A DNA stretch of 64,000 nucleotides, from NCBI RefSeq assembly GCF_041146795.1, contig NC_135170.1:34716533-34780532 (forward strand), in the 5' to 3' direction. The notes beneath the pieces are model-generated. The model saw only the letters and a program-made list of their open reading frames with translations, did no database searches and was not told where the DNA came from. Position numbers and translations under genes: made by a program. Source of the stretch: Maylandia zebra (lineage: Eukaryota; Chordata; Actinopteri; Cichliformes; Cichlidae). Shown piece after piece: positions 10,560-34,457 of the stretch (within the stretch, counting starts at the first letter, position 1; the number at the start of each line of letters is the position of its first letter).

Positions 10560-10709
10560 GGACTCACAGTGTTTATGATGTTTTTCACACGTGCTGGACC
10601 ACAGTAGCGTTCACGGTTTGTTTGTTTTTTCTTTTTGAATAGCATGGCCTTAAATAACTCTGTATTTATTTATTTTTTATGTGTATTGACACTTGTTACT
10701 TATGTTTTA

Positions 10710-10715
10710 ATTAAA
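10710..10715 (+). terminator. Polyadenylation signal of pentraxin B (predicted)
   Basis: ATTAAA, about 150 bp after the TGA stop at 10557-10559, in an AT-rich 3' region (ttttaattaaagattctg). Confidence 0.45.
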
Positions 10716-10719
10716 GATT

Positions 10720-11630
10720 CTGTTCATTTATTTACTGATTGATATGTTTCCCTGATGGCCAATTAACATCAATCAGAGAGCTCATTTTCATTTTACGTTG
10801 TGGGACACACAGAGCCCACTTTGAACTTAAGTGTCCAGACCAGTGAAACCACATAATAAATGGGTAAAATTACAAAAAAGTGCAGCTGTTTCATTCCAAG
10901 ACTGTGTAATGTGTAATCATAAAATATTAATTCACAGAAAATTGTTGTCATTGTTTATTTATTGCTTAATTACTTTCTGAATTTCAGTGGCAGGGAGGAG
11001 TCTTTATCAACAGGAGAAGCTGGAAACCAGAATACAAGTAAAAATCTAAAAAGTAAAAAATAAAATTTTATTTATATAGCATCTTTCTAGATAAAAAGAT
11101 CACAAAGTGCTTCACGAAGGGATGACAGAGTATAAAACAGAGTCTTTGTAAGGCCTGATTCTGGCCCCCGAACTGTATGTTGGACATCCCATCCAGTAAG
11201 AACATACAATCCTTACCAAGCCAGTATTCATAATGAATTCATATATTATATATAATTGCTTACATGCATATTTCCAGGAATTTTTTAAAGTCGGATAGGC
11301 AAAAAAGAAGAATGGGAAGACTCTGTTGGGTTGCAATCAAGTTAGACATTAAAAAATATCTTATTGCTTTGCATTGAATTGCTTTTTCATACAGTTTGAG
11401 TCATTATCAGTTTTAACTTAAACAAACCCTCTGTAATATACTGTTCGTATTGCTCCCTCTTGTGGTCTTCTGAAGTTTTATAAAACATGAAAAGTTTTGT
11501 CCACTTTCGGGCTATGTTTATAGTTTATTTCTTTATAATTTCAATTTCGTGTTGGGGTTTTTTTTTTTGGTCTGATTTTCTTTTGTAATACTGTTCGACA
11601 ACTTCAAGGATAGCATTTTGTTTCCCCACC
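10720..11630. other. Intergenic stretch without a gene
   Basis: AT-rich DNA. At about 11060-11115 lies a short copy of the fish-type phrase tttatttatatagcatcttt...cacaaagtgcttcac, also seen near 55910 and, shortened, near 3737. I see no coding region. Confidence 0.5.
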
Positions 11631-11632
11631 CC

Positions 11633-11638
11633 AAAAAA
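11633..11638 (-). terminator. Pol III terminator of the tRNA gene
   Basis: Six A on the + strand, that is TTTTTT on the transcribed minus strand, 25 bp downstream of the tRNA 3' end. This is the usual RNA polymerase III stop. Confidence 0.6.
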
Positions 11639-11663
11639 CACAGTTGGTACATTCCAGTTTAAC

Positions 11664-11735
11664 AGGCACGGACGGGGTTCGAACCCGCGATCTTCGGTTT
11701 ACGAGACCGACGCCTTACCACTTGGCCACCGCGCC
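11664..11735 (-). tRNA. tRNA-Thr (anticodon CGT)
   Basis: The 72-nt minus-strand sequence folds as a cloverleaf. The acceptor stem is GGCGCGG/CCGTGCC with one G-T pair and a U discriminator. The D arm contains the box A region (tggccaagtgg), the anticodon loop is ctCGTaa, and the T arm contains the box B ggttcgaacc. The anticodon CGT reads the threonine codon ACG. CCA is not encoded, as expected for a eukaryotic nuclear tRNA. It is a single copy here with no intron. Confidence 0.95.
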
Positions 11736-11739
11736 TGGT

Positions 11740-12400
11740 AATATAAAACCTGCAGTATCTGTCAATTTCAAGGTACAGCGTCAACGTGTGACGTAAGTGC
11801 TGAGATTTCATTTGACCGTTTCACTGACGGAGAAGAATCACGATCCCGAACTCCATCCAAAATCTGTTCAGTTTTGGCTTTCTCATCATCAACACGCAAA
11901 TGCACGTCATATTATAAAAGCCAAGGACGGAAATTCTTTAAAACTGAGATAAAATATCCTGACAACATCATGTATGAAGCCGAGTGTCCCAGTCGAAGGC
12001 ATTGCTGATAAAGACTGCCTCAGGTTATGGTTTATAGGCTACGTTTTTGGGTCTGTGCGAAGTAAGAAAATTCGTTATGTTTCTGAATGGAGTTTGGCGT
12101 TTCTTCACGACCTCACATACGCGATGAAAGGGTGTCTTCAAGGGAAACGCACCCGGAAGCAGATGAAGTGGCTCACGACAGATGGGATTTCACACTTTCC
12201 TTTTTAACCGCTAACTGTAGAGTCAGCATGATGATGTGAAAGACTCCTGTACATGTATGGCATGGAGGAAGGGCTGTCTGATCCTCGAGTAATGCTGTGA
12301 GTAATGGCGCCTCTTTAAAAGAATCAAAGCTAGCTTTAGCTTGCTGGTAAAGCGATAGCTTGGTAGCTAGCAGGGGAGAAGTTTGTGTGCAAGGTGCATT
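11740..12400 (+). promoter_or_regulatory. Possible promoter / first-exon region
   Basis: This stretch has more CpG than its surroundings and an attataaaag TATA-like box near 11910. It ends in a segment rich in GCTAGC/TTAGC-type words (about 12327-12372) with a candidate splice donor (gctg|gtaaag near 12345). It could be the 5' end of the transcript that contains the small ORF at 16417, or an independent non-coding transcript. A 77-codon ORF at 11974-12207 resembles nothing I know. Inference only. Confidence 0.25.
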
Positions 12401-12670
12401 ATTTTCAGTCTGCTGCATGTGCGCTCCTTGTGAGATTTTACTGACAGGGCCATTATCACGTCTTTGTAGTATTATTTATGTTTTGTGTAATACATCAACG
12501 AATTATGTGTTCAATGGGGCATGGAACAACCTGGAAAACCTGGAAAAGCCATTGGATTACATGATTAATGTTTCGAAAAGAATATTAAAACCAGGAAATT
12601 TACTTTGTATTATAGTTAGTTAGCTAAATAAAATGGACAGAGGGAGATTTATATTTGTTAGATCACCAGA

Positions 12671-13054
12671 GGGGCGGCACGGTGGTTAGCACTGTTGCCG
12701 CACAGCAAGAAGGTCCTGAGTTCAATTCCACCATCAGGCCGGGGTCTTTCTGTGTGGAGTTTGCATGTTCTCCCCGTGTTTGCGTGGGTTCTCTCCGGGT
12801 CCTCCGGCTTCCTCCCACCGTCCAAAGACATGCAGCTTGTGGGGATAGGTTAATTGGATAATCCAAATTGCCACTAGGTGTGAATGTGTGAATGAATGTG
12901 AGTGTGAATGGTTGTCTGTCCCTGTGTGTTGGCCCTGCAACAGACTGGCGAACTGTCCAGGGTGTACCCCGCCTCTCGCCCTATGACAGCTGGGATAGGC
13001 TCCAGCGCCCCCCGCGACCCTGAAAAGGATAAGCGGAAGCGAATGGATGGATGG
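12671..13054 (+). mobile_element. tRNA-promoter-type SINE/retroposon with target-site duplication
   Basis: The element begins ggggcggcacggtggttagc, has a degenerate box B-like gagttcaattcc, passes through the conserved tctgtgtggagtttgcatgt and tccagcgccccccgcgaccc segments and ends in an (ATGG)n tail. This is a dispersed sequence I recognise from many teleost genomes. It is flanked by a perfect 11-bp direct repeat AGATCACCAGA (12660-12670 and 13055-13065), which proves insertion as a unit. ORFs on both strands inside it are not genes. Confidence 0.85.
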
Positions 13055-13065
13055 AGATCACCAGA

Positions 13066-14220
13066 TCCCAAATCTGTGTTTAAGGCATTATCCAATTAGC
13101 ACTGATGCTTCAAATGAGCAAAATTCACTAAATCGTCTTACTCTTTGATTTGATTCAGTGTGAGGTGACCTGTGACCGAGCCTAGAAAGTGTTTACTGAG
13201 TTTTCCCAGGTGCTCTTGTGTGGCATAGACTTGCATAGGACTGGGACTCTTTGTGCAACGAAAGGTGTCGCCCCCTGGTGTCGTTTAAAAAGAAGGTTTA
13301 ACAGGTTTAATGTACTTCCACTGGCTTCACTTTTCAAACCTGGAAGCTACAACCATCTCCTACTCTCTCTGTGATGTAATATCTGACCTGAGCTCCAGGA
13401 GCACTGAATCACCGAATGTTTTAAATAATCATGTAAACCTGCTTCTAGACCGTGTGTAAAACATCAAAGCCTCTTTTCTTAGCATTTAGGGAATTATTGT
13501 GGCTCTAGCCAAATTCCTGTTGGTCATTTCACTCAGTTTAAAAAAAAAAACCTTTTAAGGTAAGTTTTTTTTCATCAACAGCCTGGAACTTCTTTGGGTG
13601 CTGTGTCATGAATACAAGCCTTCACTGCAGAGGTATTATAAGCAGTAATGATATAGGACATGGTTTTGTTTTCACCTGGATAGTCTGTCTCTGTGTCTTA
13701 TGGCAAATTATGGGGCTGCAGGAGGTTTTCAGACCTTTGGCATGAATTGCTAAATGTCGGTTTGACTGTTGACAGATCTGGTCAACACAACCGTGCAAAA
13801 GACAGTAGCCTTTATTTTGCAGGTGTGTTGTTGAACACACCTGTCGAAATCAGTCAAAGGCGGGTGTGGTACTGACATAATCATGTAACAATAGTGGCTC
13901 ACAGGTCAGAATATCAACATGTTAATGGTTGTCATGGTTGGTGTGCAGGAGCGGATCTACAGGGGTGGCACGGGGTGACCCCTAAAATAATCTCTTGCCT
14001 CTAGTTTTGCATATGAAAATGTTGCTTATTAAAATAAGATAGTATTAACAGTTTGAACATAGCCACAGTTAACATTGAATATAATTTCTAAAACTGAATG
14101 TATTACATAGTGTTATTCCCCCTCCACTATTAAAAAATGGTTGTGCCCATAGCTCGGACCAGCTTCATTTCTTGTTGTCAGTAGCAACCGATGCCTATGA
14201 TTGTGCCAGAGCACAGTCAA
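13066..14220. other. Intergenic stretch without a gene
   Basis: No coding region is supported. Around 13265-13345 there is a fragment (cgccccctggtgtcg ... cttcacttttcaaacctgg) resembling common fish repeats. Confidence 0.5.
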
Positions 14221-14227
14221 CATCACT

Positions 14228-14412
14228 ATGGCGTTTTTTTTTGTGCCACTATTCTGAGCGCACGTAGTAAAAATTTGAGTGCACGTAAAAAAAATTGCAA
14301 GTACAAGTGTTGCATTTTGAGGTGAATTTTATTTTGAGTGAAGAAAAGCTCAATTTGAGCGAACAAAATTCATTGCTGCGTGCAAAAAATGTATTTCAGT
14401 GTTTGCTATTAT

Positions 14413-14469
<57 letters not shown>

Positions 14470-14773
14470 TTCTGTACACCGTTCTATTTGTGCCACAAAA
14501 CCAACCAATCACAGACTTGAATGCAAAAAAAATCTGATTAGCTGTTTTGGTGTCCAATCAGCTCGCTAGCTACTGTAGCTAAACTGGGGCTGCTATTGTG
14601 TGTGTATATGGATAATAGCAAACACTGAAGTACATTTTTTTGCATGCAGCAAAGAATTTGTTCTCCTCAAAATGCAACACTTGTACTGGCAAATTGTTTT
14701 TACGTGCGCTATATTTTTAAAAAAATTTTTTTTACATGCACTCAGAATAGTGGCACAAAAATGACGCCATACA
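14228..14773. mobile_element. Foldback MITE with TA target duplication
   Basis: The left end tatggcg....ttgtgccactattctgag (from about 14228) is the inverse of ctcagaatagtggcacaaaaatgacgccata (to about 14773). The arms continue inward: tgttgcattttgagg against cctcaaaatgcaacacttgta, and cagtgtttgctattatcc against ggataatagcaaacactg, meeting near a central CA microsatellite. The flanking TA on both sides fits a Tc1/mariner-superfamily target duplication. No protein is encoded. Confidence 0.75.
14414..14466. repeat. (CA)n microsatellite
   Basis: 53 bp of uninterrupted CA dinucleotides, lying near the centre of the foldback MITE. Confidence 0.97.
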
Positions 14774-14774
14774 T

Positions 14775-16365
14775 CACAGGCACGTCAGATCTGAAGAGTG
14801 ATGCACCTCCTGCTGTCAGGCCTGCAGGGTTTAGGCCGGCGGTGTTGTCCTCTCCTCTGTGCCTAAGTTTTTAAAATTTACAATTTATATTTTCATTTCA
14901 AGTTATGAAAATCTTTCACAAAACATGTTTGTGGCTGTTACAGTAAAAACTGTAACTTTTTTCTCCTCGATTTTTATGTTTTTGTGTGATTTCAGATCAG
15001 TTGTGTTAATGAAAAAATAACTGTAAATTCAGACACGTGAGATTGTGCTCAAAATAATGATACCAAACAAACCAAAGTTATACCCTGGAGCCCAGAGGCT
15101 TAACCCAATAAATAATGAAAGGTTAGGTTTCAATTTTTGGTGAAAAACGTGTTCATGACAGTGCAGATTTCAGTCTTTTTGTGTAAATTTAAGCATGTAA
15201 CAATTTGATTATTTCTAATAAAAAAAATAATATATAAAAAAATATATAAAATATAAAAATAATATAGAAATAATAAAAAAAGGGTGTGATACTTAGTAAT
15301 AGTATAAATCTATACATTACATAAAATCAAAATGTTTAAGTATCTTGGCTAAAGAAAATTATTAAGTTATAAACTATATTTATATGAAACATTTGCATAC
15401 TTACTGCATTTGATGCATTATAACCTTATATAATGCATATTACTGGATGGTGGTGTGACCCCATGACAGAAGAGTTCGTGGACAGCCTGTTTTGATGTTC
15501 AGCTGAAACTGGTTTCACCATATATCCCATCACATCAGGTGAAAGAGCACAAAAAGGCCTCCGATATACGCTATGACGTATAATCTGTGCATGTAGAGGG
15601 AAAAGTGTTGCAATAAAACGATTGAAATGTAGTTTTTCAAAATCAGAATAAAGGAAAATTTGGACACAGTGTAACTACAGGAGAAAGCTTTGTCATAAAA
15701 CGGTGCCATCAGAAGATTTCAGAACGCAGGTTCGGTCATCAGAAGTTCAAAGTTTTGTGACTTGTTTAAACGTTAATCAACGTTTTTACAATAGAGACCT
15801 TTGAGACGATTTTTATTTGAATGCCGTTCTTTGACCTTTTTTTTATGAATTACATAAAAAACATGGGACCAGTCACTACTGGGAATCGTGGCCCGTTATT
15901 CCCAGTCGAGCTGCATGTTTTGAAATCATTTCGTAGAGGCTCTCAAAGCTGCAGAATGAGTTATGCATCAAAATTCAGCATAGAAGAAGTCGTGTGCTTC
16001 AGTGCTTTGCATTGACCCACTTACATTTAAATCATCAAGTTAAAACTGTCTGAAACATGAACCTGTATTATAATAATAATAATTATTATTATTATCTATT
16101 ATTTATTGAATGCAGAAATGTTTTATAATGTTAAATCTTATTATAATATTATTATTTTATTTCTCCATGAGTCCATATTGATAACATAGTGTGCATCGTG
16201 TTTCAGCAGTGCTGCATCTTTTATACCGTCAATGATATGAAACCAGGGCTTCCTGCACTAACACGTGTGATATGCTGATCAGAACAAACTGATTTGGTGT
16301 TTTTGGTTTTTTTTTAAGGATTTCATCTTGTATCTGAATTATTTACGTGTTGTTCCCATGTTCCA
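14775..16365. other. AT-rich intergenic or intronic stretch
   Basis: No gene recognised. It includes very AT-rich DNA at 15210-15300 and an (TAATAA)-type run at 16070-16110. It may be the intron upstream of the small ORF at 16417 if that gene has a remote first exon. Confidence 0.4.
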
Positions 16366-16416
16366 GTCTGTAACAGAGTCTGATCTACAGCTGAGCCTCC
16401 ATCCTCCTGCTTGGCC

Positions 16417-16611
16417 ATGCCGTTGGTGGTGGATGCTGTGTGGGCGCTGTGGAGCATCACAGCCGGCGTCTACGACTACTTCCACACCAGTGCCATGGAG
16501 GAGAGGATCCACACACTGGAGAACGTCCTCTCCATCCACCAGTTTGTGATTGCAGGCCTGTCAGCAGGCCTCATTCTGCTCATGACCTACATACTGTTGA
16601 GAAAACACTAA
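16417..16611 (+). CDS. Small putative single-pass membrane protein, 64 residues
   Basis: An intact ORF in one exon, from ATG at 16417 to TAA at 16609-16611. An acceptor-like sequence (tgttcccatgttccag, ending at 16366) lies about 50 bp before the ATG, so a spliced 5'UTR is likely. The protein starts MPLVVDAVWALW, has a charged middle (MEERIHTLE) that may form a short helix, then a strongly hydrophobic segment of about 18-20 residues (FVIAGLSAGLILLMTYILL) and a basic end RKH. This looks like a tail-anchored or small integral membrane protein. GC-rich third positions and high local GC against the AT-rich flanks support coding. I do not recognise the family, so no name is given. Confidence 0.55.
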   Translation: MPLVVDAVWALWSITAGVYDYFHTSAMEERIHTLENVLSIHQFVIAGLSAGLILLMTYILLRKH

Positions 16612-18640
16612 AACCGTCCTCACCTGAAGGACAAGCGCCCACTATAGGTCGTTTACCTGAAGGATGGCATGTTTGGTGACAGTCAGGATGTCCCAGATGA
16701 AGTCGGGAGGACTGATGGGCTCCAAAGTCTGACCAACAAAGCTCCATCGGGACATGCTTTCTAAAACCTGGTGCACTTTGGGTAGTGGCTGCTTGGTTGG
16801 TTTGTCTGTTTGCTGCTTTGTTTAAATGTTAAATTATTCTGCTAAAAGAAACATAACAGCTTCTCAAGGCGAATTTGCACTCTGTTTTCCTAAACATGAA
16901 GGACTTCATTGTTTAGGAAAACCACCTGAGATGGCGTCAAGAACTCAAACACCTCCTCAGAGTGTAACGAAGGAGTTAAAATGAAGTTATTGTCGGTTTT
17001 AAAAGGGAAGAAGCCCAGAATGACTGTGATCACTGCTACATTTTTAACACTGTTGTTGAAAAATCACACCATAATTAACTCGATCAGTTCTTCTTTTGTG
17101 CTTCCAAATGAATCATGTTATTTGTTAAGACAAATAATCTGAGATGCATCAAAATTGCCCGTTAATCTTTACATCTTCTAGCTCCATCTTCATGACTTAT
17201 AAATGGTGGCAATGTCTGAATGAGACACGTGATATTGTGGACTAATTAGGGGCCCGTTCTCACTGATCCGAGCCAGAATTACACGTGTGAGACCTCAGGT
17301 GCACCACTCAGTTTAGGAGATGGTGTCAGTGGTTTGTTCAGTTTCTCGTGTCAGAATACTTTTTTGTAGATGATTTGAACCCTCGGACCGTTACAGGGAG
17401 TCTATGGTCAAAATCAGCTACGGAAAGCACACAGGAAGAGAAGGAAACCAAGTCTTTCGCTAAAATGTCAACAGTGAGGGGATTACCCATCACTAATAAG
17501 GTTGTGACAGTGAAGTGGACTTATTCTGCTTATGCAAAGTTACTCTAATTGAATAGCTTTGCATGATTCACAGCTCAACATACGCTTTGATCCAACCCTG
17601 AAGTTCATCTTCTGTCTAAAATGAGATGTTTTAGCCCCTCCCCCTTTAATCCAATACAACTTTATTTAACCCAACTTTCTTTTTGGTCTCAGTCACACAA
17701 ACCGGCCACCAACCACCTGGCAACCTCCAGACGCTGGGGAAAAATGTATACTTTCTGAATTCATTGGGTTGCCTTAGGTTGATGGCTGTTGTCAGTTGAA
17801 ATCAGTTGCAAAGAAACCCTGTCGAGATGCTTTGGTCACTAGCTGCAGACTAAAAGCACAACTTTTAGTTTGGAGGCATCGGTCTCTGTTACTGGTTTCT
17901 GTTTCATTGTTTCACTAACCAAAGTAAATGTGGACGGAGGAACAGTAACATCAGCCTGGGTTTTGACTTTCATTGACTTTATGCAGTGTTTAATTTTTAA
18001 ATTGATTCAGTGGGACAGAAATGCCAAAAATGTGATGTCTGGGTCTGCTAAGCTTGATGGGAATATGGTCATACTAGAATCTACCCCATCTCTGAGACTG
18101 GTTCCAACATGCACAGTCCCGTCATGGTATTTGCTGTAAAAGATTATAATCAGAGATTTTAAAACATGCTCTGTGGCAACTGTGGTTTGTAATTACCCTG
18201 ATTCCACCGACACACCTGGACTTGGAGGATAAACTCAAAAAACGCTTCAAATGCTGGGAAATGAATTTGTCCTGTACGTGGTTTATTTATTTTTAAACAC
18301 CAAAGGGAAATGATCATGTAGGATGGAGGTTAAAGTGTGCATTTAATGTGGAAAAGGGAGATTGGGTGTTTAATCTGTTTGTTTACATTTTTACTAATGT
18401 GTGTGTTAGGATTTAACCGATTCTTGGTGGCTCACTCACTGCTGTTCCTGCTCACACTGGGCTTCATTGTCAGTGTACTGTAAACACTACTGTGTGCTCT
18501 ACCCAGCCGAACCTCTGCCGCGACTGCTATTAAAAGGGAATATGTTTGAATATTGATCAGAATTTAAGTCCAGACTTTGTTGTCTTTTATTCATAATTTG
18601 TGTTTGCTGATTTACGGTTTTTTGTTGCTGTTCCTCTTTT
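16612..18640. other. 3' flank and intergenic stretch without a recognised gene
   Basis: Probably begins with the 3'UTR of the small ORF gene. Around 17545-17690 is a segment (tagctttgcatgattcacag...cccctccccctttaa) that has a relative at 26133-26280 in SUZ12 intron 3, so it is a dispersed repeat. Otherwise nothing is identifiable. Confidence 0.4.
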
Positions 18641-18654
18641 CTTTTGTCCTCTCA

Positions 18655-18835
18655 CCTCCCTGCTCCTTCAGCCTGGCTCTGTAAGAGTTCTTTTCCTGTT
18701 GAAAGGGAGCTCTTCCTCCCCGCCATTGCCAATTGTTTTGACATAGAGGATCATCTCATGGTTGGGAATCTTTTTCTACTATTGTAAAGGATTTTTCCTG
18801 TGAAGACTGCTTTGGTAGTATGGGGTATTAGCCCT
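18655..18835. repeat. Dispersed fish repeat (copy 1)
   Basis: The segment with tgttgaaagggagctcttcc...ccgccattgccaa and aggatttttcctgtgaag is the inverse-orientation relative of 42725-42845 (ttggcgactgtgggaagg...ctcccctttaacaggaag). Such phrases are common in teleost DNA; class unknown to me. Confidence 0.5.
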
Positions 18836-19020
18836 GTTGTCACGTGTTCTTCCGTCCTTGTACGACCACAGTGCAAGCACAGTTCTCATTTCCAGCAATA
18901 AGTCAAATTAGGCCAGTGTGACTGGAACTTTTATGGACAAACATTTGTAGGCAAAGTCAAGGAGATGAAGTTGGAGATCGCATCTTTGCGTTTTTGTGAA
19001 TGGCGTGGTCAACAAACGCT

Positions 19021-20000
19021 CACTATACTGCCAAAGGTATTCACTCAACCATCCAGATAATTGAATTCAGGTGTTCCAGTCACTTCCATGACCACAGGTG
19101 TATAAAATGAAGCACCTACACACGCAGACTGTTTCTACAAACATTTGTGAAATAATGGGTCACTCTCAGGAGCTCGTGAACCGTGATAGGATGCCACCTG
19201 GGCAGGAAGTCCAATCGTGAAATTGTAAGTAGGTCACCTACTTTCTGCAGACGGTTGCTACAGACCTCCAAACTTGATGTGTCCTTCAGATTAGCTCCAT
19301 AAACAGTGTGTAGAGTGCTTCATGTTTCCATTTCCGAGCATCTGCATCCAAGCCTTACATCACCAAGCGCAACGCAAAGTGTCAGATGCAGTGGCGCAAA
19401 GCACCCCGCCACTAGACTCTTGAGCAGTAGAGTGATGGGAGTGATGAATCACTTCTCCATCTAGCAATCTGATGGACGAGTCTGAGTTTGGTGGTTGCCA
19501 GGACAACAGTACATGTCTGACTGCATTGTACAAAGTGTAAAGTTTGGTGGAGGGGGGATTATGGTGTGGGGTTGTTTTCAGAAGCTGAGCATGGCTCCTT
19601 AGTTCCAATGAAAGGAACTCTTAATGCTTCAACATACCAAGGCATTTTGGACAATTTCATGCTCCCACCTCTGTGGGAACAGTTTGGACATGGCCCCTTT
19701 CTGTCCCAACATTACTGCACACCAGTGTAGAAAGCAAGATCCATAAAGACTTGAATGAGTGTTTGGTGTGGAAGAACGTGACTGGCCTGCACAGACTCCT
19801 GACCTCAACCCGATGGAGGACCTTTGAGATGAATTGGAGCAGAGACTGTGAGCCAGGTCTTCTCGTCCAACATCAGTGTCTGACTTCACAAATGTGCTTC
19901 TGGAAAAATGGTCACAAATTCCCAGAAACACTCCTAAACACTGTGGGAAGCCTTGCCAGAAGGGTTGAAGCTGTTATAGCTGCACACTGCGACTGGTCTG
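19021..20000 (+). pseudogene. Dead Tc1/mariner-family transposon
   Basis: The left terminus cactatactgccaaaggtatt is the terminal inverted repeat of a fish Tc1-like lineage. Downstream come the 5' leader, an ATG-like start at 19155 (the cactctcagga... region) and long nucleotide similarity to a Tc1 transposase (catctagcaatctgatggac; aagtttggtggaggggggat; tgcacagactcctgacctca). The frame is broken by indels and stops, and a block covering part of the helix-turn-helix region is deleted. The right terminal repeat is missing: similarity ends near 20000, where another repeat begins. A second copy in the opposite orientation starts at 63678. Confidence 0.85.
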
Positions 20001-20034
20001 TTGTGGTGAAGAAAGGGCAAATTTGTTGTTTCAT

Positions 20035-20110
20035 GGTTTTATCTATGGCCTCGAGCTGTGGCTAGTGACCTACAGAATAAGATCAACAACTTAGTGTCTT
20101 CCCCAAAGAG
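20035..20110 (+). mobile_element. Possible Rex3/L2-like LINE fragment
   Basis: The phrase atggcctcgagctgtggctagtgacctacagaataagatc resembles the degraded 3' coding/UTR region of fish Rex3-type LINEs (usual form: catgagctgtgggtagtgac...gaacaagatc). Very short and diverged; it abuts the truncated Tc1 element. Confidence 0.35.
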
Positions 20111-21000
20111 GAGAAGGCTCAGAGGGAGGTCTGAGAATCATCTCTGCTTGGACTGATGTCCCTCCAACCTGGATGAGGGGTAGAAGATGGGAGGATGGAT
20201 TTTGTAGGATCTGTACATAGATTATAAAGCTCCTAAGACAACTGCTGATCTGAGTTTTTGTCATAGAAGTCAAAATAAAGTTAATTAAATTGATGATCCA
20301 GAGTTGTTGGGGTATTTTTATAATTTTAATTTTCTTATGGGAAGCACAGAAGCAGTAATCTAATACATCTCTAAGAGGATCCAAAGTCTTATAATTACCT
20401 TATAGAACATCATGACACAGAAAACCCATTTGGAAAAATACAGCAGCATTTAATTTATAATATTGTGCAAGTAAAAATAAAAAGTACAAGAGCTGCACTG
20501 AATTCCACGTCATGTCTTCTAAGTACTGAGTGTTCACAAGCTATTTTAGGCCTCGTTACATTTTTGGGTCAGTGGTTCAGTCGTCTGCAGGCAATACAGC
20601 ACTGCTTGCAACTGAAATGTTTACCATAAAAAGTCTCTCCAAACTGTACTCATAGCCCTGATTTCCAGTGTAATTTCTCATCAATCAAAAAAAAATTTTT
20701 TAATTAACCTTTAGTAAAGCAATTTATTTTCCATTCAGGATAAAATTCCAACATTTCTACATGTGGATATTGAAGGGTGCTGATTCAAAGCGAAGCGATA
20801 ATTATACAAAGAATATTTTTTAATTTTCTACATTTATGTAATTTAGAATTTTTAAAACAAAAACGTAAATCTCTTAAAAATAACAATGATACCATTTATA
20901 TGTAAAAACATGAATAGTATTTTAATCTATTTTGTCTGTAGTCAAATGTGATGATTTATTGGCTATAGATGCCCCAAATTAGATTAATAATATTATTGTT
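20110..21000. other. Intergenic AT-rich stretch
   Basis: No gene or identifiable element. AT content rises strongly from 20690 to 21000. Confidence 0.5.

Positions 21001-21031
<31 letters not shown>
21001..21031. repeat. (TTTA)n microsatellite
   Basis: About seven TTTA/ATTT units in tandem. Confidence 0.9.
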
Positions 21032-21439
21032 TCACAGTTAGTGACTTGCGTGAATAATGTATGCATATTCAGACCTTCTGGCTCGCTACCCAACGCAACG
21101 GGCGGCAAAACGTGCCTTCTTCAGAGTCTCGCTGACGAGCGCGATGATTGGACAGAGGTATTTAGAAGGTGGACACGAAGACGCAACGTATATCTGTGAA
21201 GTCGCTGAATTGAGGCCACATAAAGGAAGTTTGCCTTCCTAATAAAAGCTGAACAATTGCGTGAGGGTTTTTTTTTTTTTTTAAATCTACTTTGTATTGT
21301 AAGATTTTCTATTTAATTTTTTTCTGATTGCAATTTATGCACAATTACCGCGTATAAACGGGTAAAATATGCATTTGCCAATGTCATAAATAAAGTAAAA
21401 CTTTATTTAGGAAATTCCAACCGGATGTATGAGTGCTTT

Positions 21440-22002
21440 GTTGCTGTGTTCCGGGGTCTATATCCCAACTTGGAAACAGGCGCTCGGCGAGAGCTACTGT
21501 GAATTTGATGTTGTTGTGGCACCAAAGCCTCAGAAAGACTATCGTTTATGTGATTTATGAGATGTCGCGTGACAGAAACGCGCGTGGTCGTCGTCGGTAA
21601 AGTCAGAGCGCTGGACAATGCTAACCGGTTAGCGCAAGGTGGTTGCTAGCTGGCTAAGGAAGTTAGCCAGTTAGCTAGCAATCCGCCTGCCGGAGGCTGT
21701 TCTCTTGTTTCGCGCATTTCAAGTCTGTTAACCGCCCTCACCAACTGCTTAACCTGTTCCTCGTCGAGAGCGTTAAGTCGGAGTTTCGCCAATGACGGAT
21801 ATAAAAGAGGAGAAACTTTACAAATCGTTGTGTAAAATGGGGAGTAGGCGGTGTTTCTCCTGAGCGGCTGATTTTCTGCCACTGCTGCTCTTTTGTTTTC
21901 ACAAAGGAAGAGGAGCCGCATTTCTTTATCATTTTACACCACCTCGCATTTGGTGGTGGGAGAGTTTCTTTGATCTTTCTCTTATTTTTTTTCACTGTTG
22001 TA
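21440..22002 (+). promoter_or_regulatory. SUZ12 promoter and 5'UTR region
   Basis: The 560 bp before the SUZ12 ATG are richer in GC and CpG than the flanks. They contain a perfect 14-bp palindrome gctaaccggttagc (21620-21633) and an interrupted inverted repeat, ttgctagctggctaa (21643-21657) against ttagccagttagctagcaa (21663-21681). No TATA box is evident, which fits a housekeeping chromatin gene. The transcription start cannot be fixed from sequence. Confidence 0.5.

Positions 22003-34457
<12,455 letters not shown>

Noticed and set aside
12655-13099. Several ORFs on both strands
   Set aside because: All fall inside the SINE-like retroposon with its 11-bp target duplication.
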